64,000 nt of DNA, taken from assembly GCA_035651995.1 (NCBI GenBank), contig DASRER010000035.1, positions 23,122 to 87,121 on the forward strand, written 5' to 3'. The translations under genes and the position numbers were made by a program. The notes under the pieces are model-generated. The model had not been told where the DNA came from, did not search any database, and worked only from the letters and a program-made list of their open reading frames with translations. Positions 22,923-31,044 of this stretch are shown here, one piece after another; positions within the stretch are counted from its first letter, which is position 1; every line of letters starts with the position of its first letter. The stretch comes from Terriglobales bacterium (GTDB lineage: Bacteria > Acidobacteriota > Terriglobia > Terriglobales > Acidobacteriaceae).

Positions 22923-25577
22923 ATGAATGGCAGGGTGAGCTGCGCGGTCGTTTCGGCATTCGTGCTGTTCAGTGTGGCGGCGCATGCCGGTGAGCGCACC
23001 TACCTGCGCGAGGGCTGGCAGATTCAGTCTTCGTGCAGGGTTGGCGAAAAGGGCGAGACCATCTCGACCATCGCGTTCAAGCCGCAGGGCTGGATTCCGG
23101 CGACGGTGCCGACCACGGTGCTTGCGGCGCAAATAAAGGCGGGCGTGTTCGATTCGGTTTTCGACGCGAAGAACAAAGACCCATACTTCGGGATGAACCT
23201 GCGGCAGGTTCCGGGGACGACGTATCCCATCGGCAAGATGTTCGCAAATTTGCCGATGCCGGTGGACTCACCCTATGCGTGCTCGTGGTGGTATCGGACG
23301 GAGTTTGGGCGGCCAAAAACGCGGGCGGGGTCGCCCGCGTCCCCACAAGCGACGCAGTTCTGGCTTCATTTTGCAGGTATCGGGTTTCGCGGCAACGTGT
23401 GGCTGAACGGAAAAAAGATCGCCGACGCGAAAGATGTGGCCGGCACCTGGCGTGAATTTGAGTTCAACATTACGAGCGATCTGGTGAGTGGCGGCAATGT
23501 TCTTGCGGTTGAAGTCTTCGCACAAGAGGACGACGACCTGGGCATCACCTTCGTGGACTGGAATCCGATGCCGCCGGACAAAGACATGGGGCTGTGGCGG
23601 CCGGTGTGGGTGGAGAAGACGGGGCCGGTGCGTGTGCGCAACGGATTTGTGAGCAGCCGAATATCGGCCGATCTCAGGACTGTGGATTTGAGCGCGTCTG
23701 TCGAACTTACAAACGCTTCCAACCATCGCGTGCGAGGCATTCTGGTGGAAACCGTGGAGCGACGCCAGACGCGTCAAGCGCGAAAAGCTGCTCCCATCGA
23801 GCTGGCGCCGCGGGAAACTCGCGTGGTGCACACGGACCTGCTGTTGCATCTGGGAGACGCGCAACTTTGGTGGCCATACGGCATGGGACCACAGAGCCTG
23901 AACAAGGCCACCTTTGAGTTTGGGGCAGGTCCTTCGGCGGTTTCCGACGCGCAGGTGGTTCCGTTCGCCATCCGCTCCGTCACCTCCGAACTCACAGCCG
24001 ACGGGCATCGGCTGTTCAAGATCAACGGCAAGCCCTTCCTCGTCCGCGGCGGTGGGTGGACGCCGGACATGATGCTGCGCTCGTCTCCCGAGCGCCTCCA
24101 GGCCGAGTTCAACTACGTGCGCGACATGGGGCTGAACACGATCCGGCTGGAGGGCAAGCTCGAGTCTGACGAGTTCTTCGAGACGGCCGACCGCATGGGC
24201 ATCATGGTGATGCCCGGGTGGTGCTGCTGCGATCACTGGGAGCACTGGAAGAACTGGAAACCGGAGGACTACGAGATCGCGGCCGCGTCGCTGGAAGACC
24301 AGACAAAGCGGTTGCGGAATCATCCCAGCGTGCTGGCGTGGCTCTACGGCAGCGACAATCCGCCGCCCCCGGATGTCGAAAAACGCTATCTCGCCGTCTT
24401 CGACAAGGTGCAGTGGCCGAATCCGGTCTTGTCATCCGCCACGGCGAAGCCCACCAGCGTCACCGGCCCGAGCGGCGTGAAGATGGCAGGGCCCTATGAC
24501 TTTGTCCCGCCGAATTACTGGCTGCTGGATACGGCGAAGTACGGAGGAGCCTACGGCTTCGCGACCGAAATCGGCCCCGGTCCGGCGATTCCGCCTGTTG
24601 AGAGCCTGCGCAAGTTTCTGCCCGCCGACCATCTGTGGCCGGTGGACGAGGTGTGGAACTTCCACGCCGGCGGAGGCACGTTCAAGAACCTCGATCTCTA
24701 CAACCGGTCCCTGGCCGCCCGCTATGGCGAACCGAAGTCGCTGCGCGACTACGAGCGCAAGTCGCAAGCGGCGGCCTACGACGGCGAGCGGGCGATGTTC
24801 GAGGCCTACACACGCAACCGCTATCGCTCCACCGGCGTGATCGCATGGATGCTGAACAACGCCTGGCCTTCGACCATCTGGCACCTGTACGACTACTTCC
24901 TTCAGCCGGCAGGCGGGTACTTCGGAACGAAGAAGGCGAACGAGCGGGTGCACGCCATCTACGGCTACGACGACGGCAGCGTCACGGTAAGCAACATGAC
25001 CAATGTCGCGCAGCGCGGTTTGAAGCTGCGGGCGCGCGTCTTAAATTTCGACATGAAGACGAAGTTCGAGCGCGAGGTGGCGGTGAACGTGACTGCCGAC
25101 GCGACAGAGCGCGCCTTGGTCATTCCGCCGTTGCCCGACATCACGCCGGTTTACTTCGTCGATTTGAGGCTGGTGGAGGCGAGCGGCCGCGAGGTTAGCA
25201 ACAACTTTTATTGGCTATCGAAGCAGCCGGACGTTTTGCAGTGGGAGAAGTCCACGTACTACCACACGCCGCAGTCGCAGTACGCGGACCTGACCGCATT
25301 GCAGTCGCTGCCGAAGGTGAAGCTGGAAGTGAACGGCCGGGTGGAGGGTGGCACGGCGCGGGTGACGGTGCGGAATCCGTCGCCGCATTTGGCGTTCATG
25401 GTTCGGGTACGCGCGGTCGATCCGGCGACGGGCGACGATGTCTTGCCGGTGCTGTGGAGCGACAATTATTTTTCGCTGCTCCCGGGCGAGAAGCGCGAGG
25501 CCATCGCTACCTTCGGAGCAAACGCGCTCACGGGAAAAAAGCCGGTCGTGAAGATCGAAGGTTGGAATGTTGAGTAG
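22923..25577 (+). CDS. GH2 exo-beta-D-glucosaminidase-like glycosidase, secreted
   Basis: An 884-residue family-2 glycoside hydrolase with a signal peptide (MNGRVSCAVVSAFVLFSVAA). It is predicted to release glucosamine (or a related beta-linked sugar) from the ends of chitosan-like chains outside the cytoplasm. The jelly-roll domain has WWYRTEF and FRGNVWLNGKKIADA; the TIM barrel has RGGGWTPDMMLRSSPERLQA and MVMPGWCCCDHWEHWKNW. By position, D478 (YGSDNPPPP) is the likely acid/base and E549 (FATEIGPGP) the nucleophile; their 71-residue spacing suits exo-glucosaminidases. Residues 133-139 are encoded by an inserted palindrome. GAGGAA lies 8 bases before the ATG. Confidence 0.88.
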   Translation: MNGRVSCAVVSAFVLFSVAAHAGERTYLREGWQIQSSCRVGEKGETISTIAFKPQGWIPATVPTTVLAAQIKAGVFDSVFDAKNKDPYFGMNLRQVPGTTYPIGKMFANLPMPVDSPYACSWWYRTEFGRPKTRAGSPASPQATQFWLHFAGIGFRGNVWLNGKKIADAKDVAGTWREFEFNITSDLVSGGNVLAVEVFAQEDDDLGITFVDWNPMPPDKDMGLWRPVWVEKTGPVRVRNGFVSSRISADLRTVDLSASVELTNASNHRVRGILVETVERRQTRQARKAAPIELAPRETRVVHTDLLLHLGDAQLWWPYGMGPQSLNKATFEFGAGPSAVSDAQVVPFAIRSVTSELTADGHRLFKINGKPFLVRGGGWTPDMMLRSSPERLQAEFNYVRDMGLNTIRLEGKLESDEFFETADRMGIMVMPGWCCCDHWEHWKNWKPEDYEIAAASLEDQTKRLRNHPSVLAWLYGSDNPPPPDVEKRYLAVFDKVQWPNPVLSSATAKPTSVTGPSGVKMAGPYDFVPPNYWLLDTAKYGGAYGFATEIGPGPAIPPVESLRKFLPADHLWPVDEVWNFHAGGGTFKNLDLYNRSLAARYGEPKSLRDYERKSQAAAYDGERAMFEAYTRNRYRSTGVIAWMLNNAWPSTIWHLYDYFLQPAGGYFGTKKANERVHAIYGYDDGSVTVSNMTNVAQRGLKLRARVLNFDMKTKFEREVAVNVTADATERALVIPPLPDITPVYFVDLRLVEASGREVSNNFYWLSKQPDVLQWEKSTYYHTPQSQYADLTALQSLPKVKLEVNGRVEGGTARVTVRNPSPHLAFMVRVRAVDPATGDDVLPVLWSDNYFSLLPGEKREAIATFGANALTGKKPVVKIEGWNVE
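23319..23340. repeat. REP-like palindrome inside the GH2 gene
   Basis: ACGCGGGCG-GGGT-CGCCCGCGT: a perfect 9-bp stem with a 4-nt loop, followed by CCCCACA. It is translated in frame as TRAGSPAS between two strands of the sugar-binding domain (EFGRPK...QFWLHF). It closely resembles the intergenic copy at 5421-5441. Confidence 0.7.
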
Positions 25578-25641
25578 CTTCGCGTAGCGCCGCCCCTCCG
25601 AGGCTTCCTCATTCCCTTCACGCTTACCCGCGCCACCCTGA

Positions 25642-25674
25642 CTGCGCGCGGACGAGGGCGTCCGCGCCACGCAG
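25642..25674. repeat. REP-like palindrome after the GH2 gene
   Basis: GCGCGGACG-AGGG-CGTCCGCGC with an outer CTGC/GCAG pair: a perfect 9-bp stem inside a 4-bp clamp. It has no T-tract. It may protect the GH2 mRNA end. Confidence 0.6.
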
Positions 25675-25693
25675 TTCATGCCCAGCGACGTCA

Positions 25694-25740
25694 GCACAGA
25701 GCTCTTGCGCCCAATCTTCCTCTGTGCCTCCGCGATCCCT
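25694..25740. repeat. Word hairpin CACAGAG/CTCTGTG
   Basis: CACAGAG near 25696 pairs with CTCTGTG near 25721, followed by CCTCCGCGATCCCTGCGG, words also seen at 62.7 kb. It lies between the convergent GH2 and permease genes. Confidence 0.4.
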
Positions 25741-25752
25741 GCGGTGAAAGTC

Positions 25753-27105
25753 CTAGGCCCTTTCGAACGGCCACGTCGCATTGCGCCTGGCGTGCCAGAA
25801 GAACACCACCACGCCGGCCAGCAGCGTGACCAGGCCTGCCGCGATGTACTTCCATCCTGATGTAAGGAAGATGTAGCTCCAGCCCAGGAACGCGACCACG
25901 GCCGGCGCCGGATACAGCCACATCTTGTAGGGACGCTGCTCGGGCGGCAGGCGGCGGCGCATGAGCGGCAGCGCCACGATCTGCGCCAGGAACTGCACCA
26001 GCACTCGCGTGGTGATGAGCGCGCTGATGACCACGTCAAGCTCAAGGAATGCCGCTGAAATCGTGACGCCGGAGAGCACCAGCAGCGAGACGTGGGGAAA
26101 ATGCTTGGTGGGGTGGAGCCGGGCAAACGGCTTGAAGAAGTATCCGTCGCGCGCGGCGGCGTAGGGAATATGCGAGTAGCCGAGCAGCACCGCGAAGACG
26201 GCGGCGAACGCCGTCCACAGGATCGCAGCCGTGATGGCGACGGCGGCGGCGTGGCCGTGCAGGCGCTGCATGAAGTCGGAGACGACGAACTGCGACTGCA
26301 TCGCCTGGCGCCACGGCACTACCCCGATGATGACCGTCTCGATGATCAGGTAGCCGGTGGCGGTGGCGATCACGCAATAAAGAATGGAGCGCGGGATGGT
26401 GCGCACCGGGTCGCGCACTTCGTCGGCGATGTAGCACACGTCGTAGTAGCCGACGTAGTCGTACATGGCGATGAGCATGGCGCTGCCCAGACCTAGAAAG
26501 AACCCGCGCGAGAAGGTGAACGCGCCCGGCGGAAAGCTGAAGGCGAGCTTGGGATCGAAATGCGGCACGCCGGCGATGATGATGGCCAGCATGGTGGCCA
26601 CCGTGCCGGCCCAAAGCGTAATCGTGATATGGGCCACGCCGGTGATCTTGCGGTAGAGCAGCCCGAGCGCGACCACGCCGACGGAGGCGGCGAGCAACTT
26701 CTGCTCCATCCCGGTCATGGTCGGCACCAGGTAGGTCGCGTACTTGGAGAAGCCGATCATGCCGCTGGCGATCTCCATGGGACCGCTCAGCACGAACGCC
26801 CATATGAAGAGGAAGGCCATCAGGCGTCCCGCGCCCTGGGGGCCGTAGGCCTCGCGCAGGTAGCGATAGCTGCCGCCCGATCCCGGCCAGGCGGCGCCAA
26901 GCTCGCTCCACACCTGCCCGTCGCAGGCGGCCAGTAAGGCGCCCAGGATCCATCCGAGCAGTACCTGCGGGCCGCCCATGCTGGCCAGCATGAGAGGAAT
27001 GGTGATGAAGGGCCCGACGCCCACCACGTTCGACATGTTCAGCGCGGTGGCGTGCAGCAATCCGAACCCGCGCCTGGGCTCGGGAGAAGATTGAGTGGTG
27101 GCCAA
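25753..27105 (-). CDS. APC-superfamily amino-acid permease
   Basis: A 450-residue inner-membrane transporter with about twelve hydrophobic helices. The first carries the unwound substrate motif VVGVGPFITIPLML of the APC superfamily; LSELGAAWPGSGGSYRYLRE-type sequence (here WSELGAAWPGSGGSYRYLRE) and YYDVCYIADEVRDPVRTIPR are further family signatures. It probably imports an amino acid or amine by proton symport. The start MATTQSSPEPRRGFGLLHAT is preceded by no strong ribosome-binding site. It lies in an amino-acid-metabolism neighbourhood with the oxidoreductases at 20.6-22.8 kb, but the operon is broken by the GH2 gene on the other strand. Confidence 0.92.
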   Translation of the reverse strand: MATTQSSPEPRRGFGLLHATALNMSNVVGVGPFITIPLMLASMGGPQVLLGWILGALLAACDGQVWSELGAAWPGSGGSYRYLREAYGPQGAGRLMAFLFIWAFVLSGPMEIASGMIGFSKYATYLVPTMTGMEQKLLAASVGVVALGLLYRKITGVAHITITLWAGTVATMLAIIIAGVPHFDPKLAFSFPPGAFTFSRGFFLGLGSAMLIAMYDYVGYYDVCYIADEVRDPVRTIPRSILYCVIATATGYLIIETVIIGVVPWRQAMQSQFVVSDFMQRLHGHAAAVAITAAILWTAFAAVFAVLLGYSHIPYAAARDGYFFKPFARLHPTKHFPHVSLLVLSGVTISAAFLELDVVISALITTRVLVQFLAQIVALPLMRRRLPPEQRPYKMWLYPAPAVVAFLGWSYIFLTSGWKYIAAGLVTLLAGVVVFFWHARRNATWPFERA

Positions 27106-27154
27106 AGTTCAGGCAGAGTCGCACGAACCGAATGAAGACGCAAGGAGGGAGCGG

Positions 27155-27224
27155 GCGTTTCGAGCTTCGAGTTGCGAGTTCGCGATCGCGATCACTCAAA
27201 ACTTGAAACGGGAAACTCGAGACT
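27155..27224. repeat. Word hairpin, GTTTCGAG / CTTGAAAC class
   Basis: CGTTTCGAGCTTCGAGTTGC (27156 on) faces AACTTGAAACGGGAAACTCG (about 27199-27219), with GCGATCGC at the centre. It separates the large winged-helix/TolB gene from the permease gene and uses the same words as the iscX-fdx gap. Confidence 0.5.
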
Positions 27225-27227
27225 GCT

Positions 27228-29858
27228 CTACCGGAAGTTGTCGGCCACCATGATGTCGGCGCCGCTGCGGTCCATCTGCATGTAGGCGACGCTGCGCCCG
27301 TCGGGCGCGATCGCCAGCCCCGGACCTGCCCTGGGTCCTTTTTCGAAGGCGAGCACGTCCTTCACCTTGTGTGTGGCAAAGCTGTAGAGCGCGAGCGCGG
27401 GATAGAGTTCGTCTTCCTTCTCGTGCCCGGGTTCTTTCGATTTCCGCTTCGCCGGCCGGACGTAGTAGATGCCGTGTTCGGTGACGGCCCAATATCCCCA
27501 GAGCCGAGGCAGCAGATCGGGGATGACCAGCACTTCGTCGTCCGAGGCGGATGGCGCTACGGGCGGCGCGTTTGCGCCGGGCGTTGGCGTGGCGGATTGC
27601 GTGACTTGCGGATGCGACGAGGCGTTCGGCTGAAGGGGCGGCCTTGGGACGGCGGGCGCGATCGGCTTGATCGGCGCCTGGCCTTGCTCTCCGCCGCGCC
27701 GTTGCCGCACGCCGCGTTCGTCGCGGCCATCGCGTTCGTGCTGTATCTCAGCCGTGCGCTCAATCGTGACAGATTCATGGCGCAACTCGGCGGCGCGCTC
27801 GAGCGTCGAAGAGGCACGCGGGCCCGCGACCTGGAGTGAGCGATGGCCCGGATTGAGCGATCGCGCGTAGAGCCCGGCCGCCTCCCACTTGGAGTAATAC
27901 AAGGTGTTGCCGTCGGGCGACTCGAAGGCGCCGAAGCCGCCGTGGTGCGTGATCTGTTGGGCGTCAAGATCGTTGCCGTCGAGCGGCTGCCGCCAGATCT
28001 CCCACGTCCCGCCACGGTTTGAGCTGAAGTACACGTAGCGCCCGTCGCGCGAGAAGCTGGGAATCACGCTGTCGAACTTGGTCTGGGTCAGCCGCCGCAC
28101 CGGACCGCCATCGGCGTTGATGAGGTAGATCTCGGAGTGTCCGCCGGGGCGTGAGTCGAAGGCGATCTGCTTGCCGTCGGGCGACCAGCGCGGCGTGCCG
28201 GTCTGCGGCCCGCCAAAGCTGGTGAGCTGGTGCGGCGACGAACCCTCGGCGTTCGCCGCCCAGATTTCCCAGTTGCCGCTGCGGTCGGAAGCAAACACCA
28301 GGCGCTTGCCGTCAGGCGAAAACTGCGCGCCCACCTGAAGGCGTGTTGATCCCACCAGGATGCCCGGCTTAGGTGTGGCGGCGCCCGCCGGCCCCGGCAG
28401 CGCATACGACCAGATGTTGGAGCTGTCCACGTGCTGCACGTAAGCGAGCCGTTCGCCGACGGGGGCGATATCGGGTTCGCTCACGTTGTCGCCGAACGGG
28501 ATCCGTTCCGGCGTGTGGCCGCGTACCACCTTCACGCGCCACAACACGGCGGCTGAGGCGCCAGACCAGCGCGCGCCATAGACGATTTCGCTGCCGTCTC
28601 TCGTAAATGCCAGGCCGGTGATGGGCAGCGAGTCGAAGGTGATGCGGCGCGGTTCACCGCCGTTGACCGAGACGATGAACAGGTCGTCGGCGCCGCTGTG
28701 CAGCGTGCGGCTGAAGGCGACGAACCGGCCGTCGGGCGTGAAGCGTCCGTTCTGGTCGCCGGTGAAGCCGCGCGGCGGAAACGTGAGCTGCTTCTTCTCG
28801 TGCGTTTGCAGCGACACCAAGTAAAGAGCGTGCGGATCGGTGTCGCCCGGGCTGTCGCTGATGAGCAGCCACCTGCCGTCGGGCGACCAGGCCAGCGACG
28901 CCAGGTCGCGCACCGGCGTGATGCGCGTCTCCGGCCCGCCCAGCGCCGGCAGCGTGTAGACCGCAAGGTCGGGCGGCGGCTTGAGCAGCGTGCGGCGGTC
29001 GTCGTCGCTCGCCGGCCTGGCGTCGGGCGGCCTTGGCGGGCGCTGCATGCGCAGGCAGGCGAGGAATTTTCCGTCGGGCGACCAGACCGGAAGCCCGTAG
29101 CGGACGTCTTCGGCAACCGGCGTGATGCGCACCGGCGTCCCGGCGTCGAGGAGCTTGACGTAAACCGCCATCGCTTCGCCCCGATCGCCGGACCAGGCAA
29201 AAGCGATCTGCTTGCCGTCGGGTGAGAAGCGCGGCCCGATCTCCCATCCCATGGCGCTGGTAAGCGGCGCCACCCGCGTAACGGTCATGTTGCGCACACT
29301 GGGCGCGATGCGCGCCCGGCGGTTCAGATTCATGACCGTATTTGCGATTCCCATGATGGTCAACGCCGCCACCACCACCAGCGGCAGCACGAAGCGACGG
29401 CGACGCGCAGAAGCGGCGGCGGATCGGTCCAGCGGAACGGCGGTGGCCGGCGGCACTGCCGGCGACAGGGCGGGCGCGGCGACGGAAGGCGTCCCGTTGC
29501 CGTTGCCGTTCATTCTGACCGGGGCGATGAAGCGGTAGCCGCGCCGTGCCAGCGTCTCGATGAAGCGCGGGTTCTCGGCCGAGTCGCTGAGGGCGTCGCG
29601 CAGTTTCTTCACCGCCACGTTCAGGGCGTGGTCGAAGTCGCCAAAGCTGTCTTCCGGCCACAAGCGCCGGCGCAGTTCTTCGCGCGTGATGACCTCGCCG
29701 GGCTGCTCCAGCAGCGCCGCCAGCACCTTGAACGGCTGGTCCTGCACCCGGAGCCGCACACCGCCTTTGCGCAGTTCACGCGCGCGCAGGTCAACCTCGT
29801 AGATCCCGAAGCGGACAACGTTGGGCACCTTGGCGTTCTGTCCCTCGATTGGCTGCAT
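27228..29858 (-). CDS. Winged-helix / TolB-like propeller membrane protein
   Basis: An 876-residue protein with a ToxR/OmpR-type DNA-binding domain at the N-terminus (about 14-112: VRFGIYEVDLRARELRKGG, DFDHALNVAVKKLRDAL, RFIETLARRGYRFIAPV). An Ala/Pro linker and one membrane helix follow (FVLPLVVVAALTIMGIANTV, about 155-180). A large C-terminal region holds at least eight PD40/WD40-like units of the form FSPDGKQIAF (for example GPRFSPDGKQIAFAW, AWSPDGRWLLISD, ARWSPDGKQIAFDS). It is predicted to sense a periplasmic or cell-wall signal through the propeller and regulate genes from the membrane. Such proteins are abundant in Acidobacteriota. A low-complexity Glu/Arg/Gln stretch near 720-745 is odd. 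Confidence 0.9.
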   Translation of the reverse strand: MQPIEGQNAKVPNVVRFGIYEVDLRARELRKGGVRLRVQDQPFKVLAALLEQPGEVITREELRRRLWPEDSFGDFDHALNVAVKKLRDALSDSAENPRFIETLARRGYRFIAPVRMNGNGNGTPSVAAPALSPAVPPATAVPLDRSAAASARRRRFVLPLVVVAALTIMGIANTVMNLNRRARIAPSVRNMTVTRVAPLTSAMGWEIGPRFSPDGKQIAFAWSGDRGEAMAVYVKLLDAGTPVRITPVAEDVRYGLPVWSPDGKFLACLRMQRPPRPPDARPASDDDRRTLLKPPPDLAVYTLPALGGPETRITPVRDLASLAWSPDGRWLLISDSPGDTDPHALYLVSLQTHEKKQLTFPPRGFTGDQNGRFTPDGRFVAFSRTLHSGADDLFIVSVNGGEPRRITFDSLPITGLAFTRDGSEIVYGARWSGASAAVLWRVKVVRGHTPERIPFGDNVSEPDIAPVGERLAYVQHVDSSNIWSYALPGPAGAATPKPGILVGSTRLQVGAQFSPDGKRLVFASDRSGNWEIWAANAEGSSPHQLTSFGGPQTGTPRWSPDGKQIAFDSRPGGHSEIYLINADGGPVRRLTQTKFDSVIPSFSRDGRYVYFSSNRGGTWEIWRQPLDGNDLDAQQITHHGGFGAFESPDGNTLYYSKWEAAGLYARSLNPGHRSLQVAGPRASSTLERAAELRHESVTIERTAEIQHERDGRDERGVRQRRGGEQGQAPIKPIAPAVPRPPLQPNASSHPQVTQSATPTPGANAPPVAPSASDDEVLVIPDLLPRLWGYWAVTEHGIYYVRPAKRKSKEPGHEKEDELYPALALYSFATHKVKDVLAFEKGPRAGPGLAIAPDGRSVAYMQMDRSGADIMVADNFR

Positions 29859-30118
29859 GGCAAGTATGAACGACCGCTGCTCTGCTTTGGACGTTTCAAC
29901 GCGCCAGGCAGTGCCCCGGTTTCACTCGCGCGGACTCGCCGCGATCCACGCGGAAGCTACGGCAGTTTACTACCGGCTGCATTTCGAGCGCCGCCGTGAG
30001 CGAGGTATTCCGCTTTGAAGATTGCGGCGCGTCATGCACTTAGCTGGATAGGCAGATTCTACGCAGAGGATAGCGGCAGAGCATTGAGGTACCCGCCGCC
30101 GGGCGGCAGATTCGCGTG

Positions 30119-30139
30119 GCCCGAAAAATTTTTTCGGGC
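30119..30139. promoter_or_regulatory. Perfect palindrome just upstream of the HEAGH gene
   Basis: GCCCGAAAAA-T-TTTTTCGGGC: a 10-bp perfect inverted repeat with a single central base, ending five bases before the ATG at 30145. The position suggests an operator or RNA hairpin controlling translation start. The remaining gap 29859-30118 shows nothing recognisable apart from a GC-rich hairpin near 30092-30106. Confidence 0.45.
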
Positions 30140-30144
30140 GCGAA

Positions 30145-30705
30145 ATGCTCGTTCACCGCCGAATTTGTCTGCTGCTCATCGCTTCGATGGCGATCACCGC
30201 CGGCGCACAACCCGCCCCGCCGGCAGGGGCCGGGGATTACGCCGCCGCAACCGGCGGCCCTGCGCGAGCCGAAAGCACGGCCGGGGCGTTGGTCGTCTGC
30301 GCCGGCGGCGTGGCTCCGGCAGACTGCGAACTGAACCGGGAGCGGGTGCGGCGCGCGCTGCGCCAACTCCGGCTCGATGGCGGGTTCGGCGGAAACTGGT
30401 GGCGCTACGTCGTGGTGGACGAAGCCGGCTGGCGGCAAACATTGCGGCAGTTTGGCGTCGAGCGCCATGTGCCTGCCTTTACTGCGCTGCCTGTCCGCAC
30501 CACCTATCTGAACCTGGCGCTGCTCTCCACCGATGGCCGCGTGGACGAAGCCTTGCAACCCTTCGGCGACCGCGCCGTGATCCTGGAGCGTGTGCTGGCC
30601 CATGAAGCCGGGCACGTTCTGTGCCGAACGCACCGCGAGAGCCTTGCAGAAAACGCGGGCGCGCGGCTGCGCTACGGCAGCGGGCGAAGCTTGAACTGCC
30701 GATAA
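30145..30705 (+). CDS. Putative secreted zinc metallopeptidase-like protein (HEAGH)
   Basis: A 186-residue protein with a signal peptide (RRICLLLIASMAITAGAQ), then a Pro/Ala/Gly-rich stretch to about residue 45. The folded part contains a canonical zinc site, LAHEAGHVLCRTH (H153, E154, H157); a third ligand may be the His of RTHRE (H163). A pair of Cys near residues 52 and 60 (VVCAGGVAPADC) could form a disulfide. Its short length and HEAGH motif suggest a small periplasmic peptidase or inactive relative. No Shine-Dalgarno site is present; a perfect palindrome occupies that spot. Confidence 0.6.
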   Translation: MLVHRRICLLLIASMAITAGAQPAPPAGAGDYAAATGGPARAESTAGALVVCAGGVAPADCELNRERVRRALRQLRLDGGFGGNWWRYVVVDEAGWRQTLRQFGVERHVPAFTALPVRTTYLNLALLSTDGRVDEALQPFGDRAVILERVLAHEAGHVLCRTHRESLAENAGARLRYGSGRSLNCR

Positions 30706-30885
30706 TCACCCCCACCTACGTGCGCCACCCTTGCGCGCCGATCATCTCTCCTGATTTGCGTATTCGGCGGAAAGCGCTTATTTCGTCCCAAGTTCCAAGA
30801 AAAATGGCCGGCTCGCACTCCGAACACCTCCGTTTTTTGGAAGATAGGTGGCCAACTAAGTCCTTGGAAATCATTCACTTCTTTG

Positions 30886-30914
30886 TTGACACGCGTTTCA
30901 CATGAACCTACGAT
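30886..30914 (+). promoter_or_regulatory. Sigma-70 promoter of the first TonB receptor
   Basis: TTGACA (30886-30891), 17-bp spacer, TACGAT (30909-30914), followed by AGCGC. The leader is about 125 nt. The gap 30706-30885 shows no gene. Confidence 0.8.
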
Positions 30915-30984
30915 AGCGCCCGCGTTCTTCATCTCTGGAATCTGTGACTGGTCTTTGCTGCGCCGCATTTCCGTGCCGGCAGTT

Positions 30985-30998
30985 CTCCGCATGCGGAG
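30985..30998 (+). promoter_or_regulatory. Palindrome CTCCGCATGCGGAG in the receptor leader
   Basis: A perfect 14-bp palindrome between promoter and start codon. The core CCGCATGCGGAG recurs downstream of the second receptor's promoter at 34551-34562, so it may be a shared operator or RNA hairpin. Confidence 0.5.
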
Positions 30999-31044
30999 TT
31001 GCGGAATTTCACTCGACAAAATGCATTTCCATGTGGGGGATTCT

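Noticed and set aside
21806..22993. 395-codon ORF on the plus strand
   Set aside because: Antisense to the ornithine cyclodeaminase gene; its Gly/Arg-rich composition is a frame shadow.
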